A stretch of DNA of 64,000 nt from Streptomyces lasiicapitis (GTDB lineage Bacteria > Actinomycetota > Actinomycetes > Streptomycetales > Streptomycetaceae). Shown here one piece after another: positions 42,701-55,589 of the stretch. A program made the translations under genes and the position numbers. The stretch is taken from contig NZ_BMNG01000002.1 of the NCBI RefSeq assembly GCF_014646335.1, forward strand, positions 558,001 through 622,000, given 5' to 3'. The first letter of the stretch is position 1. The number at the start of each line of letters is the position of its first letter. The notes under the pieces were generated by a model that ran no database searches, was not told the DNA's origin, and saw nothing but the letters and a program-made list of their open reading frames with translations.

Positions 42701-45700
42701 CCACCATCGACGACGCCGAGAGCCCCGCCTCCACCCTCGGCTCCCTCCGCCGTGACGAGGGCGGCGCCCGGCGCCTGCTCGCCTCCCTCGCCGAGGCCCA
42801 CGTCCGGGGCGCGGAGCTGGACTGGGCCGCGCTCTTCCCGGGCGGGCGGGCCGTCGTGGACCTGCCCACGTATCCCTTCCAGCGGCGGCATTTCTGGCTC
42901 ACCGAGGAGCGAGCGCCCGGCAGCGGCAGCGGTGGCGCTCCCGCCGCGACGGATGCCGCCGAGACGCGCTTCTGGGACGCCGTGGAACGCGAGGACGTCG
43001 ACGAACTGACCTCCACCCTCGGTGAAACCCTCGGCGGAGCGGCGCAGGGCGCGCTCAGCGAGGTGCTGCCCGGCCTCTCCGCGTGGCGGCGGCAGCGCCG
43101 CGAGCGCGCCGTCATCGACAGCTGGCGCCACCGCGTCGCCTGGCAGCCGCTGCCGGGCGGACGCATGCCGTCGGCCGGGCTTTCGGGGCGGTGGCTGGTC
43201 GTGGTGCCCGACAGCGCGCAGGATCACCCGTGGGTCACGGGGGTCATCGACGCGTTGGGCGCCTCGGGCGCTGAGCCGGTGCGGTGGGGCGTGGGCGCGG
43301 GGTCGGTGACGCGTGCGGCGCTGGGGGAGCGGTTGCGGGAGGTGGCCGGGGACGATGCAGGGAATGACGACGCAGGCGCAGGCGCAGGCGCAGGCTCCGA
43401 CTCCGCCGACGTCCCGTTCGTCGGCGTCGTCTCCCTGCTCGGGCTCGACGAAACCCCCCTCGAAGACCACTCCGCCGTCCCCGCCGGGCTCGCGGCCACC
43501 GTCGCACTGGTGCAGGCGCTCGGCGACACCGGGTCCGATGCCCGCCTGTGGGCCCTGACCCAGGGCGCCGTTTCGACGGGCCGAAGCGACCGCCTCGACC
43601 ACCCCGCCCAGGCCCACCTGTGGGGCCTCGGCCGGACCGTCGCGCTCGAACACCCCGACCGCTGGGGCGGACTCGTCGACGTACCCCCCACCTACGACAC
43701 CCGCGCGGGCTCCCGCCTCACCGCCATCCTCGCCGCGGCCACCCAAGGAACCGCGGCCGGTACCAGCGCCGAGGACCAGCTCGCGGTGCGCGGCTCCGGA
43801 GTCTTCGTACGCCGCCTCCTCAGGGGAGAGGCAACGGGCGCCGACCTCACCCGGCACACCCGATGGACGCCGCGAGGCACCGTCCTGGTCACCGGCGGCA
43901 CGGGCGCACTCGGCGGGCACGTCGCCCGCTGGCTGGCACGCGAGGGCGCCGCACACCTCGTCCTCACGAGCCGCCGCGGCCTCGACGCCCCCGGAGCGAC
44001 CGAACTGCGCGCGGAGCTGGAGGCGCACGGCGCCCGGGTGACCGTCGCGGCCTGCGACGCGGCGGACCGCGAGGCGCTCGCACGCGTCCTCGACGAGATA
44101 CCCGCCGACACACCCCTGACAGCCGTCGTCCACACCGCCGGAATCCTGGACGACGGCATCGTCGACGGCCTCACCCCCGCCCGCTTCGACGGCGTGCTGC
44201 GCCCCAAGTCCCCTGCGGCCGCCGCCCTCCACGAACTCACCCGCGACCTGGACCTGGACGCCTTCGTCCTGTACTCGTCCGCGTCCGGCGCCCTCGGCAG
44301 CGCCGGCCAGGCGAACTACGCCGCCGCCAACGCCTACCTCGACGCCCTCGCCGAACAGCGCCGCGCCGACGGGCTGCCCGCGACCTCCATCGCCTGGGGC
44401 ACCTGGGACGGCGCCGGTCTCGCCGACACCGCCGTACGCTCCGACCGCGCACGGCGCGACGGCATGCCGCCCATGCCGCCCGAGCCCGCGGTCGCCGCCC
44501 TGCGGGACGCCGTCGAACGCGGCGACGCCAACGTCGTCATCGCCGCCGTCGACTGGGACACCTTCCTGCCGGGCTTCATCGCGGCCCGCCCCAACCCGCT
44601 GTTCGACGCCATCCCCGAGGTGCGGCGACTGACCGCCGACCCGGCGGACGGCGGCACCCCTGCCCCCTCCGGCACCCCCACCGTCACCGGCCCGGACTGG
44701 ATACGACGGCTCGCCCCGCTCCCCGCCGCGGAGCGCGACGCCGCCCTCGTCACCTTCGTACGCTCCCAGGCCGCCGCCGTCCTCGGCCACTCCGCGCCCG
44801 ACGCCATCGACCCCGCCCGCGCGTTCCGCGAGCTGGGCTTCGACTCGCTCACCGCCGTGGAACTCCGCAACCGCGTCCAGGCCGCCACCGCCCTGCGCCT
44901 GCCCGCCTCACTCGTCTTCGACTACCCCAACTCGACCGTCCTCGCCGCCTACTTGCGTGACGAGGCGTTCGGCGCCGCACAGACGAGCGAGAGCGCCCCC
45001 AGGGTCACCGCCGACAACGCTCCGGACGACGGCGACCCCATCGCCATCGTCGCGATGAGCTGCCGCTTCCCGGGCGACGTACGTTCCCCGGAGGACCTGT
45101 GGCGCCTGGTCGCCGAAGGCCGCGACGCCATGGGCGAGTTCCCCGCCGACCGCGGCTGGGACCTCGCCGACCTGTACGACCCGGACCCCGACCGCGCGGG
45201 CCGCACCTACGTCCGCGAGGGCGGATTCCTGCGCGACGCGGGCGAGTTCGACGCCGACTTCTTCGGCATCTCGCCCCGCGAGGCCCTCGCCATGGACCCC
45301 CAGCAGCGCCACCTCCTGGAAACCTCCTGGGAGCTCTTCGAGCGCGCGGGCATCGACCCGACGACCCTGCGCGGCACCCGCGCCGGCGTCTTCGTCGGCT
45401 CCAACGGCGACGACTACATCTCCCGCAACTCCGCCGTCCCCCAGGACATCGAAGGCCACGTCCTCACCGGCAACGCCGTCAGCGTCATGTCCGGCCGCCT
45501 CTCGTACGCCTTCGGCCTCGAAGGCCCCGCGGTGACCGTCGACACGGCCTGCTCCGCATCCCTGGTCGCCCTGCACCTGGCCGCGCAGTCCCTGCGCCAG
45601 GGCGAGTGCGACATGGCCCTCGCGGGCGGCGTCACCGTCATGGCATCACCGGACACGTTCGTGCAGTTCAGCCGCCAGCGGGGACTTGCCGTCGACGGCC

Positions 45701-48700
45701 GGTGCAAGGCGTTCGCGGAGGCCGCCGATGGCACGGGCTGGGGTGAGGGTGTCGGTCTGCTGTTGCTGGAGCGGTTGTCGGACGCGCGGCGCCTTGGGCA
45801 TGAGGTTCTGGCTGTCGTACGTGGCTCCGCGGTCAACCAGGACGGTGCGAGCAATGGCCTCACCGCCCCCAACGGTCCGTCCCAACAGCGCGTAATTCGG
45901 GCGGCGTTGGCGAACGCGGGCCTGACGGCTGGTGACGTCGACGCTGTGGAGGCCCACGGCACGGGCACGACGCTCGGGGACCCGATCGAGGCGCAGGCGC
46001 TCCTCGCCACGTACGGCAAGGAGCGGTCGGCTGGTCAGCCCCTGTGGTTGGGCTCCATCAAGTCCAACATCGGCCACACCCAAGCCGCCGCCGGTGTCGC
46101 CGGCGTCATCAAGATGGTGATGGCGATGCGGGCCGGTGTCCTGCCGCCGTCCCTGCACGTCGATGAGCCGAGTTCTCATGTGGATTGGTCGGCGGGGGCT
46201 GTTGAGCTGCTGACGGAGGCCCGGGACTGGCCGGGCCGTGAGGGTGCGCCGCGTCGTGCGGGTGTGTCGTCGTTCGGTGTGAGCGGTACGAACGCGCATG
46301 TGATCGTGGAGCAGGTTCTGGTGGCGGACCCTGAACCTACTGTCTCCGCTAAAACGAGCGTTCTATCCAGCGTGCTTCCATGGTTGGTGTCGGCGCGCAG
46401 CGCCGATGCGCTGCGCGCGCAGGCCGGGCGGCTCGTCGAGCACGTCGCCGCGTGCGACACGCTCGACTGTGTCGACGCGGGCTGGTCCCTGCTGTCCGGG
46501 CGGGCCGCGCTCGATCATCGGGCGGTCGTCATCGGCCAAGGACGAGGACAGTTCCTGTCCGGGTTGGAGGCCTTGGCTTCCGGCAGTGGTTCGGGCGTGG
46601 TGTCCGGGTCGGTGGTCGAGGGCCGCCTCGGGGTGGTCTTCACCGGTCAGGGGAGTCAACGGCTCGGTATGGGCCGTGAGTTGTACGAGACGTTCCCCGT
46701 GTTCGCGGACGCGCTGGACGAGGTCTGCGCTCACCTGGACGGATTGCTGGATCGTCCGCTCAAGGACGTGATGTTCGGTACGGACGCCGGCGTGTTGGAG
46801 CAGACGGGGTACGCGCAGCCCGCGCTGTTCGCGGTGGAAGTGGCCCTTTACCGCCTTGCCGAGTCCATGGGAGTGCGGCCTGAGATCGTGGGCGGGCACT
46901 CCATTGGTGAGCTTGTCGCTGCGTACGTAGCCGGAGTGTGGTCCTTGGAGGATGCGGCCCAACTGGTGGCTGCACGCGGCCGGTTGATGCAGTCGCTGCC
47001 TGAGGGCGGGGCGATGCTGGCCGTGCAGGCGGCGGAGGGCGATGTGCTGCCGCTGCTGGAGGGCATGGAGGACCGCGCCGGTGTGGCGGCGGTGAACGGC
47101 CCCACGCAGGTGGTCCTCTCCGGTGACCGCACGGTCCTGGAAGGCCTGGAAGAGATCCTTCGCGGCGCGGGGCGCAAGGTGCGCTGGCTGAAGGTGTCCC
47201 ATGCCTTCCACTCGCCGTTGATGGACCCGGTGCTCGACGACTTCCGGCGTGTGGCCGAGGGCCTGACGTACGGGGAGCCGGTGCTGCCGGTCGTCTCGAA
47301 CCTCACCGGGAAGCTCGCCACCGCCGACGAGTTGAAGGACCCCGACTACTGGGTCCGGCACATCCGTGAGGCCGTCCGCTTCCACGACGGTCTCGGCGCT
47401 GTCGCCGCCTTCGGTGCGACGACGCTCCTTGAGCTGGGCCCGGATTCCGTGCTGACGGCGATGGCGCATGACACGCTCACGGACCCGGCCGCGCAGGCGG
47501 GCCTGATCGGCGCCCTGCGCAAGGACCGGCCGGAAACGGATGCCTTCCTGACCGCTCTCGCCAAGGCGTACGTGCGCGGGGTCGAGGTCGACTGGGCGCC
47601 GCTGTACGCCCCTGTCGAGGCGCGCCGTCGCGTGGACCTGCCCACGTACGCCTTCCAACGCGACCATTACTGGCTGGAGTTGGCGGCGACCACCGCAGGC
47701 TCCGCCACCCGTGCGGACGGGTTCGGCGACGAGGTGGAGGCCCGTTTCTGGGAGGCCGTGGAGCGGGAGGACCTGGAGTCGCTGAGCGCCGAGTTGGGCG
47801 CGGAGGGCGATGTCAGGGGCGGTGCGCTGGGTGAGGTCCTGCCGGTGCTTTCGTCCTGGCGGCGGCAGCGGCGTGAGACGTCCACGGTCGGACGGTGGAT
47901 GTACCGGGAGTCGTGGAAGCCGCTGGCGGGCCTCGCCCCCGCGGCCTTCGACGGCACGTGGTGGGTGGTCGCCCCCGCCGACGAGGGCGCGCATCCGTGG
48001 GTGGCCGCCGCGGTCGCCGGGCTGGAGGCGCGCGGTGCGCGGGTGATCCGGATCGCGGTGGGTGGTGACGAGGCCCGACGCGAGGTGTTGGCCGGCAGGC
48101 TGCGTGAACTCCTCGACGAGCAGGTCGAGTCGGGCGTCGGCCACCCCCAGGGAGTGCTCTCGCTGCTGGCTCTCGACGACTCCGAAGGTTCGGCCCACCC
48201 GACCGTCGGCGCGGGACTTGAGGGCGTACTCGCACTCCTCCAGGCCCTGGGTGACGCTGACGTGGCCGCGCCGATGTGGGCTGCCACCTGCGGCGCGGTG
48301 ACCACGGGCCGCTCGGACCGCCTGGCGGCGCCCGCGCAGGCGGCGGTGTGGGGCATGGGTCGGGTCGCGGCCCTGGAGCAGCCCCAGCGATGGGGTGGCT
48401 TGGTCGACCTGCCCGCGCACACCGACGAGCGGGCGGGGCTGCGGCTGGCCGACGCCCTGGGTGCGCCGTCGGGCGAGGACCAGGTGGCGGTGCGTGGGTC
48501 CGGGGTGTTCGTGCGGCGGTTGGTGCGCGCGCCCTTGGGTGACGTGGCGCCGGGGGAGCGGTCTCCCGGGCGGCCCTCGGGGTTGTCCTCCGGGCGCTCC
48601 CCGGAGTGGTCGTCGCGGGGCACCGTCCTTGTCACCGGTGGTACCGGTGCGCTCGGCGGGCACGTCGCGCGGTGGCTGGCGGGTGCGGGTGCCGAGCACC

Positions 48701-51700
48701 TCGTACTGACGAGCCGTCGCGGTCCCGATGCCCCCGGAGCGCCCGAACTCCGGGCGGAATTGGAGCAGATGGGCGTACGCGTCACTGTCGCGGCGTGCGA
48801 CGCGGCGGACCGGGAGGCCCTGGCCCGGGTTCTGGACGGCATTCCTGAGGACGTGCCGCTGACCGGGGTGTTCCACACGGCCGGTGTGCTGGACGACGGC
48901 GTTCTCGACGGCCTGACCGCCGAGCGGTTCGCCACGGTCTTCCGTCCCAAGGCCCAAGCGGCCCTGAACCTGCACGAGTTGACGCACGACAGCGACCACC
49001 TGACGGCCTTCGTGCTCTTCTCGTCTGTCGCGGGCTCCATGGGCATCGGCGGCCAGGGCAACTACGCCGCCGCGAACGCCTTCCTCGACGCCTTCGCCGA
49101 ACACCGCAGGTCGCTCGGCCTGCCCGCGCTGTCCCTGGCCTGGGGGCCGTGGGCCGGCGGCGGCATGGCGGTCGACGGCGGGGTGGTGGAGCAGCGGGTG
49201 CGCGGCAGCGGCATGCCCCCGATGGCACCGGACCTGGCCGTCGCCGCGATGGGCGCGCTCCTCGCGGACGCGGCGCGCGCGGCGGACACGGTCTCGGATC
49301 CGGACGTGGGTTCGACGGCGGGTGTGGCTACGACGGCGGGGGCCGCCGCGATCACCCTCGCCGACGTCGAATGGGACCAGTACGCGCCGACGTACGCCAT
49401 GGCCCGCCCCTGCCACCTCTTCGACCAGCTCACCGGCCCGCCCGCGTCGACGGAGGCATCGACCAGCGGCCCGGACCGTCAATCGGCGCGGGGCGCGGCC
49501 CCGTCCTCCCTGGTGGACCAACTCGCCGCGCTGCCGGCCGCGGAACGCGAGCGCGCGCTCCTCGACCTCGTCCGCGACCGCGTGGCCACCGTCCTCGGCT
49601 ACCCCGCGACCAAGACCGTGGACGCCACCCGGCCCTTCAAGGACCTCGGCTTCGACTCGCTGACCGCGGTCGAACTGCGGAACCTCATCGGCGCCGCCAG
49701 CGGACTCCACCTCCCCGCGACCCTCGTCTTCGACCACCCCACACCGGCGGCTCTCGCCGGACACCTGCGCGGTGAACTCCTCGACGGCCTCACCCCGGCG
49801 CACGCCTCGGCCGCCGCGGCCCCGTCCGTGCCAGGCGCACCGGTGGACGGCGACCCCATCGCGATCGTGGCGATGAGCTGCCGCTTCCCGGGCGGCGTGC
49901 GTTCCCCGGAGGACCTGTGGCGGCTCCTCCACGACGGCAAGGACGCCATCGGCGACATGCCGGACGACCGCGGCTGGAACGTGGACGCGCTCTACCACCC
50001 GGACCCCGACCACGCCGGGACGAGCTACGTCCGCGAGGGCGGATTCCTGCACGACATGGCCGAGTTCGACGCGGACTTCTTCGGCATCTCGCCCCGCGAG
50101 GCCCTCGCCATGGACCCGCAGCAGCGCCTCCTCCTGGAGACCGCGTGGGAAGCCTTCGAACGGGCGGGCATCGACCCGGCCACCCTGCGCGGCAGCCGTA
50201 CCGGCGTCTTCTCCGGCACCAACGGCCAGGACTACGAAGACGTCCTGCGCACCGCCCCCGACCGCGGCGAGGGCTACCTAGGCACCGGCAACGCGGCGAG
50301 CGTCGTCTCCGGCCGCCTGTCGTACGCGTTCGGTCTCGAAGGCCCGGCAGTCACGGTGGACACGGCCTGCTCGTCGTCGCTCGTGGCCCTGCACCTCGCC
50401 GCGCAGGCCCTGCGCCAGGGCGAGTGCGACATGGCTCTCGCAGGCGGCGTGACCGTGATGTCCACGCCCGACACCTTCGTGGAGTTCAGCCGCCAGCGCG
50501 GGCTCGCCGTCGACGGCCGCTGCAAGGCGTTCGCGGAGGCCGCCGATGGCACGGGCTGGGGTGAGGGTGTCGGCTTGCTGTTGCTGGAGCGGCTTTCGGA
50601 CGCGCGGCGCCTTGGGCATGAGGTTCTTGCTGTCGTACGTGGCTCTGCGGTCAACCAGGACGGTGCGAGCAATGGCCTCACGGCTCCGAACGGTCCGTCC
50701 CAACAGCGCGTGATCCGGGCGGCGTTGGCGAACGCCGGTCTCACGGCCGGTGACGTCGACGCAGTGGAGGCCCACGGCACGGGCACGACGCTCGGGGACC
50801 CGATCGAGGCTCAGGCGCTGCTCGCCACGTACGGCAAGGAGCGGTCGGCCGGTGAGCCCCTGTGGCTGGGTTCCATCAAGTCCAACATCGGGCACACCCA
50901 GGCGGCGGCCGGTGTCGCCGGTGTCATCAAGATGGTGCTGGCCATGCAGGAGGGCATCCTCCCGCAGACACTGCACGTGGACCGGCCGAGCACACATGTC
51001 GACTGGTCGGCGGGGTCTGTTGAGCTCCTTGCGGAGGCCCGGGAGTGGCCGGGGCGTGAGAGTGCTCCGCGTCGTGCGGGGGTGTCGTCGTTCGGTGTGA
51101 GCGGGACGAATGCCCATGTGATCGTGGAGCAGGCGTCGGTGGCGGCACCTACTGTCGCTGCTAAAACGAGCGTTCTATCTACTGCGACACCGTGGTTGGT
51201 GTCGGGGCGGAGTGCGGAGGCGCTGCGGGCGCAGGCCGGGCGGTTGCGCGAGCACGTGGTGGCGCGGGCCGAGCTCGAACCGGCTGACGTGGGTTGGTCA
51301 TTGCTGTCGGGCCGGGCTGCGCATGAGCACCGGGCCGTGGTCTTCGGTCGTGAGCGGGACGAGTTCCTGGCCGGGCTTGAGGTCATCGTCGCAGGCGGTT
51401 CGAGTGTGGTGTCGGGGTCGGCGGTCGAGGGCCGTCTTGGCGTCGTCTTCACCGGGCAGGGCAGCCAGCGCATCGGCATGGGACGGGAGCTGTACGAGGC
51501 CTTCCCCGTGTTCGCGGACGCGCTGGACGAGGTGTGCGCGCACCTGGACGGGCTCCTTGACCGGCCCCTGAAGGACGTGATGTTCGGCACGGATGCCGGG
51601 CTGTTGGAGCAGACGGGGTACGCGCAGCCCGCGCTGTTCGCAGTCGAGGTGGCTCTGTACCGCCTGGCCGAGTCGTTCGGTGTGCGCCCGGAGATCGTGG

Positions 51701-54700
51701 GCGGCCACTCGATCGGCGAGCTGACAGCTGCGTACGTAGCGGGGCTGTGGTCGCTGGAGGATGCGGCCCAACTCGTCGCTGCGCGCGGCAGGTTGATGCA
51801 GTCCCTGCCCGAGGGCGGTGCGATGCTCGCCGTCCAGGCGACCGAGGCGGACGTCCTCCCGCTGCTGGAAGGCATGTCCGACAAGGTGGGCGTGGCGGCC
51901 GTCAACGGTCCCGCCCAGGTGGTGCTCTCCGGTGACGGCGAGGCTCTGGCGGGCCTGGAGGAGACCTTCCGAGGCGACGGCCGCAAGGTGCGCCGGCTGA
52001 AGGTGTCCCATGCCTTCCACTCGCCGCTCATGGACCCGGTCCTCGGCGACTTCCGTAAGGTCGCCGAGAACCTCACCTACCGGGATTTGGTGCTCCCCGT
52101 CGTGTCCAACGTGACCGGTGAACTGGCCGAACCCGCCCAGCTCCAGGACCCCGAGTACTGGGTCCGCCACGTCCGCGACGCGGTCCGCTTCCACGGCGGC
52201 CTCGGCGCCCTCACCGACTTCGGCGCGACGACGCTCCTCGAACTCGGCCCCGACGCCGTGCTGACCGCGATGGCCCACGACACCCTCACCGACCCGGCTG
52301 CCCAGACCGGCCTGATCGCGGCCGTTCGCAAGGACCGTCCGGAGCCGGACACCTTCCTGACCGCCCTCGCCCGGCTCCACGTACGCGGAGCCGACGTCGA
52401 CTTCGCCCCGCTGTACGAACCTGCCGGCTCCCGGCACCGCGTGGATCTGCCCACGTACGCCTTCCAAGGGCGCCGCTACTGGCCGCGTGCGGGCGCCGGT
52501 GCCGTAGGTGATGTGTCGGCGACCGGGCTTGTGTCGGCCGGGCACCCGCTGCTGGGGGCGGCGGTGCCCCTGGTGGACACGGGCGGCCACCTGCTGACCG
52601 GCCGTCTGTCGGTGGCGACGCATCCGTGGCTGGCGGATCACGCGGTGGCGGGGCGGGTGCTGCTGCCGGGTACGGCGTTCGTGGAGCTGGCGATACGGGC
52701 CGGTGACGAGGTCGGCTGCGGGGTGCTTGAGGAACTGACGCTGGCCGCCCCGCTGGTGCTGCCCGAGCGTGGCGCCGTACAGCTTCAGGTGAGTGTCGGA
52801 GCGGCGGACGAGAACGGGCGCTCCTCGGTGAGTGTGCACTCCCGAGACGAGGGTGATCCCGAGGAGCCGTGGGTTCGCCACGCCGCCGGATTCCTGTCCT
52901 CCGCGCCTGACGAAGCCGATGAGGAGGAGCCCGAGAGCGGCCTCGCCCAGTGGCCGCCGACGGGTGCCGAGCCCATCGACGACGCGGACTCCCTCTACGA
53001 CCGTCTCGCCGAGACGGGATACGGCTACGGGCCCGTGTTCCAGGGGCTGCGTGCGGCCTGGCGGCGCGGCGACGAGGTGTTCGCCGAAGTCGCCCTGCCG
53101 GAGGAAGAGGCGACGGACGCCGCGGCCTTCACCCTGCACCCGGCGCTCCTTGACGCCGCGCTGCACGCCACCCTGCTCCTGCCCCGGCGGCAGGACGGCG
53201 ACGACGAACGCCAGGGCCTGGGACTGCCCTTCGCCTGGAGCGGAGTCCGGCTGCGCCGGGCGGGTGCCGCGACCGTACGGGTACGGCTGAGCAGTGCCGG
53301 GGCGGACTCCGTGACCCTGACGCTGGCGGACGAGGGCGGCCAGGTGGTCGCCACCGTCGACTCGCTCGTATCGCGGCCGGTCTCGGACGACCAACTCGGT
53401 GGCGGTGCGGTACGCGACTCGATGTTCCACGTCGAGTGGAAGCGGCAGCCCGCCGCTGCCGCCGAACCGGTGCCTCTGGCGGTGCTCGGCGGTGACGGGC
53501 TGGTGGCCGGGGCGCGATCGTTCGCGGATCTGGCGGTGCTGGGCGCGGCTGTCGAGGCGGGGGAGGAGCTTCCGGCGACAGTGGTGTGGCCGGCCTCGTC
53601 CGCCGGCGTCAGGGCGTCGGCTGCCGACCCCGACGGGCCCGTACGTCCCCTCGTACGCCCGGAAGATGTCTCCGCGTTCCTTGCCGACGCGCTGGGCGTG
53701 GTGCAGGCCTGGCTGGCCGATGAACGGTTCGCGGACGCGCGGCTCGTGGTCGTGACGCGGGGCGCGGCCCCCGTCGAGGGCACAGGCGCGGACCTCGACC
53801 CCGCGGGCGCGGCGCTTTGGGGCCTCGTGCGCTCCGCTCAGGTGGAGAATCCGGGACGGTTCGTCCTCGTGGACGCGGAGACAGCTCCCGGCGTCGACTC
53901 GGGCACGGGCGCGAACCCGATCGACGCCTCGGCGCTCGCCGCAGCCCTGGCCGCGGGCGAGCCCGAAGTGGCCGTGCGGGACGGCGCGGTATGGGTCCCC
54001 CGGCTCACGCGGCCGACGACGAGGGTGTCCGCCGCACCGGCCGAGGAAGCCGCGGCCCCGTTCGGCGAGGGCACCGTCCTCGTCACCGGCGCCTTCGGCG
54101 GCCTCGGCCGCGTGGTGGCGCGGCATCTCGCCGGACACCACCGCGTACGGGACCTCCTCCTGGTCTCCCGCAGGGGCGACGCCGCCGCGGGCGCGGACGA
54201 ACTGCGCGCCGAACTGGAAGCGGCGGGCACCAAGGTCACCGTGGCCGCCTGCGACGTCGCCGACCGCGACGCGCTGGCCGCCCTCCTGGACGAGGCGGGC
54301 GGTGAACTGTCGGCGGTGGTGCACGTGGCCGGAGTCCTGGACGACGGCGTCGTCACGTCCCTGACGCCCGAGCGCCTGGACACGGTCCTGCGTCCGAAGG
54401 CGGACGCGGCGCTCCACCTGCACGAGCTGACGGCCGGCCTCGACCTGTCCGCGTTCGTCCTGTTCTCCTCCGCCGCCGGAGTGCTCGGCAGCCCGGGGCA
54501 GGCCAACTACGCCGCCGCCAACAGCCTCCTGGACGCCCTCGCCGTCGTCCGCCGGGCCCAGGGCCTCCCGGCGACCTCCCTGGCCTGGGGACTCTGGGCG
54601 CAGGACAGCGACATGACCGGCAAGCTGGACGGCACGGACCTCGGCCGCATGGCGCGCGGCGGCGTGGCGGCACTGGCCACGGAAGAGGGCCTGGCCCTCC

Positions 54701-55476
54701 TGGACACCGCGGTGACCGACCGGACCCTGACCGCGCCCGAAGCCCCGGCGACCCTCGTCCCGCTCCGCCTGGACACCGCATCCCTGCGGGCCGCCGCGGG
54801 CCCCGACGGCGTACAGCCCGTCTTCTCGGACCTGGTCCGCACCCCGGCCCGCCGCGTCGACAGGGCGCAAGCACGCTCCGGAAACCCGGCGGCGGCCAAC
54901 GGCACGGATCCCGGCACCCCCGCCCTCGTCCAGCAATTGGCGGGACTTTCCGGAGCGGACCGCGAACGGGCGCTGCTCGACGCGGTGCGCGGAAATGTGG
55001 CGACGGTGCTCGGCCATTCCGGGCCGGAGGCGATCGGCGCCACCCGCGGATTCCTGGAATTGGGCGTCGATTCACTCACCGCCGTGGAACTCCGGAATCG
55101 GCTCAACTCCCTTTCCGGGCTGCGCCTTCCCGCCACCCTCATCTTCGACTATCCGTCGCCCACCGCGCTCGCCGACTATCTGGACGAGAGCCTGCCGCAC
55201 GCCGACGGCACGGCGGCGGAGAGTTCCGTGGGGGCACGCCCCGGAGGCGTCGTCGCCGAACTCGCGGGCCTGGAGGCGGCCCTGGCCGCGGGCCCGCCGT
55301 CCGACGACGAACGTGCCGCCGTGCGCGGCAGGCTGCGGGCGCTGCTCGGCAGGCTGGACGCCGCGGAACCGGGCGGAGCGGACGCACTGGCCGCCGAGGC
55401 CGTCGCGGACAAGCTGGAAGACGCCGACGACGATGACATGTTTGACTTCATCGACAACGAACTCGGCGTCTCCTGA
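39790..55476 (+). CDS. Type I modular PKS, loading ACP plus modules 1-3
   Basis: A 5228-residue PKS starting at ATG 39790 after GGAGTGG. Domain order: ACP / KS-AT(mmal)-KR-ACP / KS-AT(mal)-KR-ACP / KS-AT(mal)-DH-KR-ACP, then a C-terminal docking segment (about 5150-5228, acidic end [16 protein letters not shown]). All KS have TACS; all ATs have GHSxGE; all ACPs have DSL. Starting with a lone ACP and no loading AT or CoA ligase domain means a separate acyltransferase must load the starter. KRs carry LDD, the B-type mark, predicting D-configured hydroxyls. The predicted chain is starter, then alpha-methyl-beta-hydroxy unit, hydroxy unit, and an alkene. The promoter is shared with the exporter; a second PKS gene follows after 113 bp. 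Confidence 0.96.
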   Translation: MSDFEEFADNSHPEVRPHPESLRDTLEGRPRAEQERRLRAMVAGEVAAVLGGADGERPSGDLSRPFLDLGLDSLTAVELHRRLQRATGLKLPVTTVFDHPSADALARHLRAELFDTADTAYVPAAARRADDEPIAIVAMSCRLPGGVETPEELWQLVADGVDAISDFPADRGWDLSALYDTDPDRPGTSYVREGGFLHDAGEFDADFFGLSPREALATDPQQRLLLEASWEALERAGIDPATLRDSGTGVFVGAETQEYGPRLSDAGDGLEGYLVTGTAASVASGRIAYTLGLQGPTMTVDTACSSSLVALHLAVQALRQGECALALAGGVVVMASPGSFLAFSRQRGLAADGRCKPFAQAADGTAWGEGVGMLVLERLSDARRNGHRVLAVVRGSAVNQDGASNGLTAPNGPSQQRVIRAALADAGLTPADVDAVEAHGTGTTLGDPIEAQALISTYGKDRPEGQEPLWLGSLKSNVGHTQAAAGVVGVIKMVQAIDQGLLPKTLHVDEPSSHVDWSEGAVELLTEARAWPERADGAPRRAGVSSFGMSGTNAHVVVEQPPAEEAVGDAAFSEGESSGGAASAVVAGLVPVALSAKTPEALRAQAGRLREHLLAHGELGVGDVAWSLAVARSRFEHRGVVVGRDRDELLAGLEALAADDATSGQVVSSGGAAVAQVVSGRAQGGTTSGGVRPVFVFPGQGSQWAGMARELLDSSPVFAERMGECADALGPFVDWDLFDELSGERFDRVDVVQPVLFAVMVSLAAVWRAAGVEPAAVVGHSQGEIAAACVAGALSLEDAAWVVALRSQAILELSGRGGMVSVPLPEEQARTILAQWGDDLSVAAVNGPAHVVVSGSSQALEELVAQCVARDIRARTIPVDYASHSAHVEAIEEHLARVLAPVAPRSPDVPLYSTLTGDWLTDDTLMDADYWYRNLRRTVLFEHATRGLLAEGHDLFIEMSPHPVLTVPVQATIDDAESPASTLGSLRRDEGGARRLLASLAEAHVRGAELDWAALFPGGRAVVDLPTYPFQRRHFWLTEERAPGSGSGGAPAATDAAETRFWDAVEREDVDELTSTLGETLGGAAQGALSEVLPGLSAWRRQRRERAVIDSWRHRVAWQPLPGGRMPSAGLSGRWLVVVPDSAQDHPWVTGVIDALGASGAEPVRWGVGAGSVTRAALGERLREVAGDDAGNDDAGAGAGAGSDSADVPFVGVVSLLGLDETPLEDHSAVPAGLAATVALVQALGDTGSDARLWALTQGAVSTGRSDRLDHPAQAHLWGLGRTVALEHPDRWGGLVDVPPTYDTRAGSRLTAILAAATQGTAAGTSAEDQLAVRGSGVFVRRLLRGEATGADLTRHTRWTPRGTVLVTGGTGALGGHVARWLAREGAAHLVLTSRRGLDAPGATELRAELEAHGARVTVAACDAADREALARVLDEIPADTPLTAVVHTAGILDDGIVDGLTPARFDGVLRPKSPAAAALHELTRDLDLDAFVLYSSASGALGSAGQANYAAANAYLDALAEQRRADGLPATSIAWGTWDGAGLADTAVRSDRARRDGMPPMPPEPAVAALRDAVERGDANVVIAAVDWDTFLPGFIAARPNPLFDAIPEVRRLTADPADGGTPAPSGTPTVTGPDWIRRLAPLPAAERDAALVTFVRSQAAAVLGHSAPDAIDPARAFRELGFDSLTAVELRNRVQAATALRLPASLVFDYPNSTVLAAYLRDEAFGAAQTSESAPRVTADNAPDDGDPIAIVAMSCRFPGDVRSPEDLWRLVAEGRDAMGEFPADRGWDLADLYDPDPDRAGRTYVREGGFLRDAGEFDADFFGISPREALAMDPQQRHLLETSWELFERAGIDPTTLRGTRAGVFVGSNGDDYISRNSAVPQDIEGHVLTGNAVSVMSGRLSYAFGLEGPAVTVDTACSASLVALHLAAQSLRQGECDMALAGGVTVMASPDTFVQFSRQRGLAVDGRCKAFAEAADGTGWGEGVGLLLLERLSDARRLGHEVLAVVRGSAVNQDGASNGLTAPNGPSQQRVIRAALANAGLTAGDVDAVEAHGTGTTLGDPIEAQALLATYGKERSAGQPLWLGSIKSNIGHTQAAAGVAGVIKMVMAMRAGVLPPSLHVDEPSSHVDWSAGAVELLTEARDWPGREGAPRRAGVSSFGVSGTNAHVIVEQVLVADPEPTVSAKTSVLSSVLPWLVSARSADALRAQAGRLVEHVAACDTLDCVDAGWSLLSGRAALDHRAVVIGQGRGQFLSGLEALASGSGSGVVSGSVVEGRLGVVFTGQGSQRLGMGRELYETFPVFADALDEVCAHLDGLLDRPLKDVMFGTDAGVLEQTGYAQPALFAVEVALYRLAESMGVRPEIVGGHSIGELVAAYVAGVWSLEDAAQLVAARGRLMQSLPEGGAMLAVQAAEGDVLPLLEGMEDRAGVAAVNGPTQVVLSGDRTVLEGLEEILRGAGRKVRWLKVSHAFHSPLMDPVLDDFRRVAEGLTYGEPVLPVVSNLTGKLATADELKDPDYWVRHIREAVRFHDGLGAVAAFGATTLLELGPDSVLTAMAHDTLTDPAAQAGLIGALRKDRPETDAFLTALAKAYVRGVEVDWAPLYAPVEARRRVDLPTYAFQRDHYWLELAATTAGSATRADGFGDEVEARFWEAVEREDLESLSAELGAEGDVRGGALGEVLPVLSSWRRQRRETSTVGRWMYRESWKPLAGLAPAAFDGTWWVVAPADEGAHPWVAAAVAGLEARGARVIRIAVGGDEARREVLAGRLRELLDEQVESGVGHPQGVLSLLALDDSEGSAHPTVGAGLEGVLALLQALGDADVAAPMWAATCGAVTTGRSDRLAAPAQAAVWGMGRVAALEQPQRWGGLVDLPAHTDERAGLRLADALGAPSGEDQVAVRGSGVFVRRLVRAPLGDVAPGERSPGRPSGLSSGRSPEWSSRGTVLVTGGTGALGGHVARWLAGAGAEHLVLTSRRGPDAPGAPELRAELEQMGVRVTVAACDAADREALARVLDGIPEDVPLTGVFHTAGVLDDGVLDGLTAERFATVFRPKAQAALNLHELTHDSDHLTAFVLFSSVAGSMGIGGQGNYAAANAFLDAFAEHRRSLGLPALSLAWGPWAGGGMAVDGGVVEQRVRGSGMPPMAPDLAVAAMGALLADAARAADTVSDPDVGSTAGVATTAGAAAITLADVEWDQYAPTYAMARPCHLFDQLTGPPASTEASTSGPDRQSARGAAPSSLVDQLAALPAAERERALLDLVRDRVATVLGYPATKTVDATRPFKDLGFDSLTAVELRNLIGAASGLHLPATLVFDHPTPAALAGHLRGELLDGLTPAHASAAAAPSVPGAPVDGDPIAIVAMSCRFPGGVRSPEDLWRLLHDGKDAIGDMPDDRGWNVDALYHPDPDHAGTSYVREGGFLHDMAEFDADFFGISPREALAMDPQQRLLLETAWEAFERAGIDPATLRGSRTGVFSGTNGQDYEDVLRTAPDRGEGYLGTGNAASVVSGRLSYAFGLEGPAVTVDTACSSSLVALHLAAQALRQGECDMALAGGVTVMSTPDTFVEFSRQRGLAVDGRCKAFAEAADGTGWGEGVGLLLLERLSDARRLGHEVLAVVRGSAVNQDGASNGLTAPNGPSQQRVIRAALANAGLTAGDVDAVEAHGTGTTLGDPIEAQALLATYGKERSAGEPLWLGSIKSNIGHTQAAAGVAGVIKMVLAMQEGILPQTLHVDRPSTHVDWSAGSVELLAEAREWPGRESAPRRAGVSSFGVSGTNAHVIVEQASVAAPTVAAKTSVLSTATPWLVSGRSAEALRAQAGRLREHVVARAELEPADVGWSLLSGRAAHEHRAVVFGRERDEFLAGLEVIVAGGSSVVSGSAVEGRLGVVFTGQGSQRIGMGRELYEAFPVFADALDEVCAHLDGLLDRPLKDVMFGTDAGLLEQTGYAQPALFAVEVALYRLAESFGVRPEIVGGHSIGELTAAYVAGLWSLEDAAQLVAARGRLMQSLPEGGAMLAVQATEADVLPLLEGMSDKVGVAAVNGPAQVVLSGDGEALAGLEETFRGDGRKVRRLKVSHAFHSPLMDPVLGDFRKVAENLTYRDLVLPVVSNVTGELAEPAQLQDPEYWVRHVRDAVRFHGGLGALTDFGATTLLELGPDAVLTAMAHDTLTDPAAQTGLIAAVRKDRPEPDTFLTALARLHVRGADVDFAPLYEPAGSRHRVDLPTYAFQGRRYWPRAGAGAVGDVSATGLVSAGHPLLGAAVPLVDTGGHLLTGRLSVATHPWLADHAVAGRVLLPGTAFVELAIRAGDEVGCGVLEELTLAAPLVLPERGAVQLQVSVGAADENGRSSVSVHSRDEGDPEEPWVRHAAGFLSSAPDEADEEEPESGLAQWPPTGAEPIDDADSLYDRLAETGYGYGPVFQGLRAAWRRGDEVFAEVALPEEEATDAAAFTLHPALLDAALHATLLLPRRQDGDDERQGLGLPFAWSGVRLRRAGAATVRVRLSSAGADSVTLTLADEGGQVVATVDSLVSRPVSDDQLGGGAVRDSMFHVEWKRQPAAAAEPVPLAVLGGDGLVAGARSFADLAVLGAAVEAGEELPATVVWPASSAGVRASAADPDGPVRPLVRPEDVSAFLADALGVVQAWLADERFADARLVVVTRGAAPVEGTGADLDPAGAALWGLVRSAQVENPGRFVLVDAETAPGVDSGTGANPIDASALAAALAAGEPEVAVRDGAVWVPRLTRPTTRVSAAPAEEAAAPFGEGTVLVTGAFGGLGRVVARHLAGHHRVRDLLLVSRRGDAAAGADELRAELEAAGTKVTVAACDVADRDALAALLDEAGGELSAVVHVAGVLDDGVVTSLTPERLDTVLRPKADAALHLHELTAGLDLSAFVLFSSAAGVLGSPGQANYAAANSLLDALAVVRRAQGLPATSLAWGLWAQDSDMTGKLDGTDLGRMARGGVAALATEEGLALLDTAVTDRTLTAPEAPATLVPLRLDTASLRAAAGPDGVQPVFSDLVRTPARRVDRAQARSGNPAAANGTDPGTPALVQQLAGLSGADRERALLDAVRGNVATVLGHSGPEAIGATRGFLELGVDSLTAVELRNRLNSLSGLRLPATLIFDYPSPTALADYLDESLPHADGTAAESSVGARPGGVVAELAGLEAALAAGPPSDDERAAVRGRLRALLGRLDAAEPGGADALAAEAVADKLEDADDDDMFDFIDNELGVS
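39892..40120 (+). other. Loading ACP domain
   Basis: Residues ~35-110 form an ACP with the attachment serine Ser73 in [11 protein letters not shown]. It is preceded only by a short hydrophilic N-terminus, so there is no KSQ, loading AT or adenylation domain. This is the layout of starter ACPs charged in trans, as in aminoacyl- and guanidinoacyl-primed polyketides. Confidence 0.9.
40180..44970 (+). other. PKS module 1: KS-AT(methylmalonyl)-KR-ACP
   Basis: KS residues ~131-560 with active Cys304. AT ~691-1000 with GHSQGE (Ser781), RVDVVQP and YASH (881-884), which indicate methylmalonyl-CoA. KR ~1363-1550 with [12 protein letters not shown] and Tyr1510, so active and B-type. ACP with Ser1686. 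It is the only methylmalonyl module visible, and its KS-AT linker lacks the AT-rich 20-mer found in modules 2-5. Confidence 0.92.
45030..49780 (+). other. PKS module 2: KS-AT(malonyl)-KR-ACP
   Basis: KS ~1748-2175 with Cys1921 (TACSAS variant). AT ~2281-2590 with GHSIGE (Ser2371) and HAFH, indicating malonyl-CoA. KR ~2944-3125 with LDD and Tyr3092, active B-type. ACP with Ser3290. Confidence 0.92.
46348..46367 (+). repeat. Recurrent AT-rich 20-mer in KS-AT linkers
   Basis: The sequence gctaaaacgagcgttctatc recurs at 51160-51179 (module 3) and 61803-61822 (module 5), and with one mismatch at 57016-57035 (module 4). It encodes AKTSVL or AETSVL and is far lower in GC than its surroundings. It is absent from module 1, whose AT is of the other specificity class. 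It marks the junction upstream of near-identical malonyl AT segments. Confidence 0.85.
49849..55190 (+). other. PKS module 3: KS-AT(malonyl)-DH-KR-ACP
   Basis: KS ~3354-3780 with Cys3527. AT ~3881-4195 with Ser3974 and HAFH (malonyl). DH ~4251-4535 with catalytic His4284 in the [12 protein letters not shown] motif and Asp4455 in [13 protein letters not shown] ~4761-4945 with LDD and Tyr4907. ACP Ser5095 in LGVDSL. It should form a double bond. It is the only DH in the visible part. Confidence 0.92.
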
Positions 55477-55506
55477 AGTAATCCCAGTGAATTCATAAAG
55501 GGTCCG

Positions 55507-55524
55507 TAGGGGGAGGGTAGGGGT
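55507..55524 (+). promoter_or_regulatory. TAGGGG direct repeat, 11-bp spacing (second PKS gene)
   Basis: TAGGGGG at 55507 and TAGGGGT at 55518 lie in the 113-bp gap between the two PKS genes, 11 bp apart as in the first PKS promoter. A gap and operator here imply that the second PKS gene has its own promoter. Confidence 0.55.
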
Positions 55525-55589
55525 TGTTGCTCCTGCCCTCCCGCCGATGTGATGGTGTCGGCCCTCTGCGTTGAAGGAGTCGCACCGAA

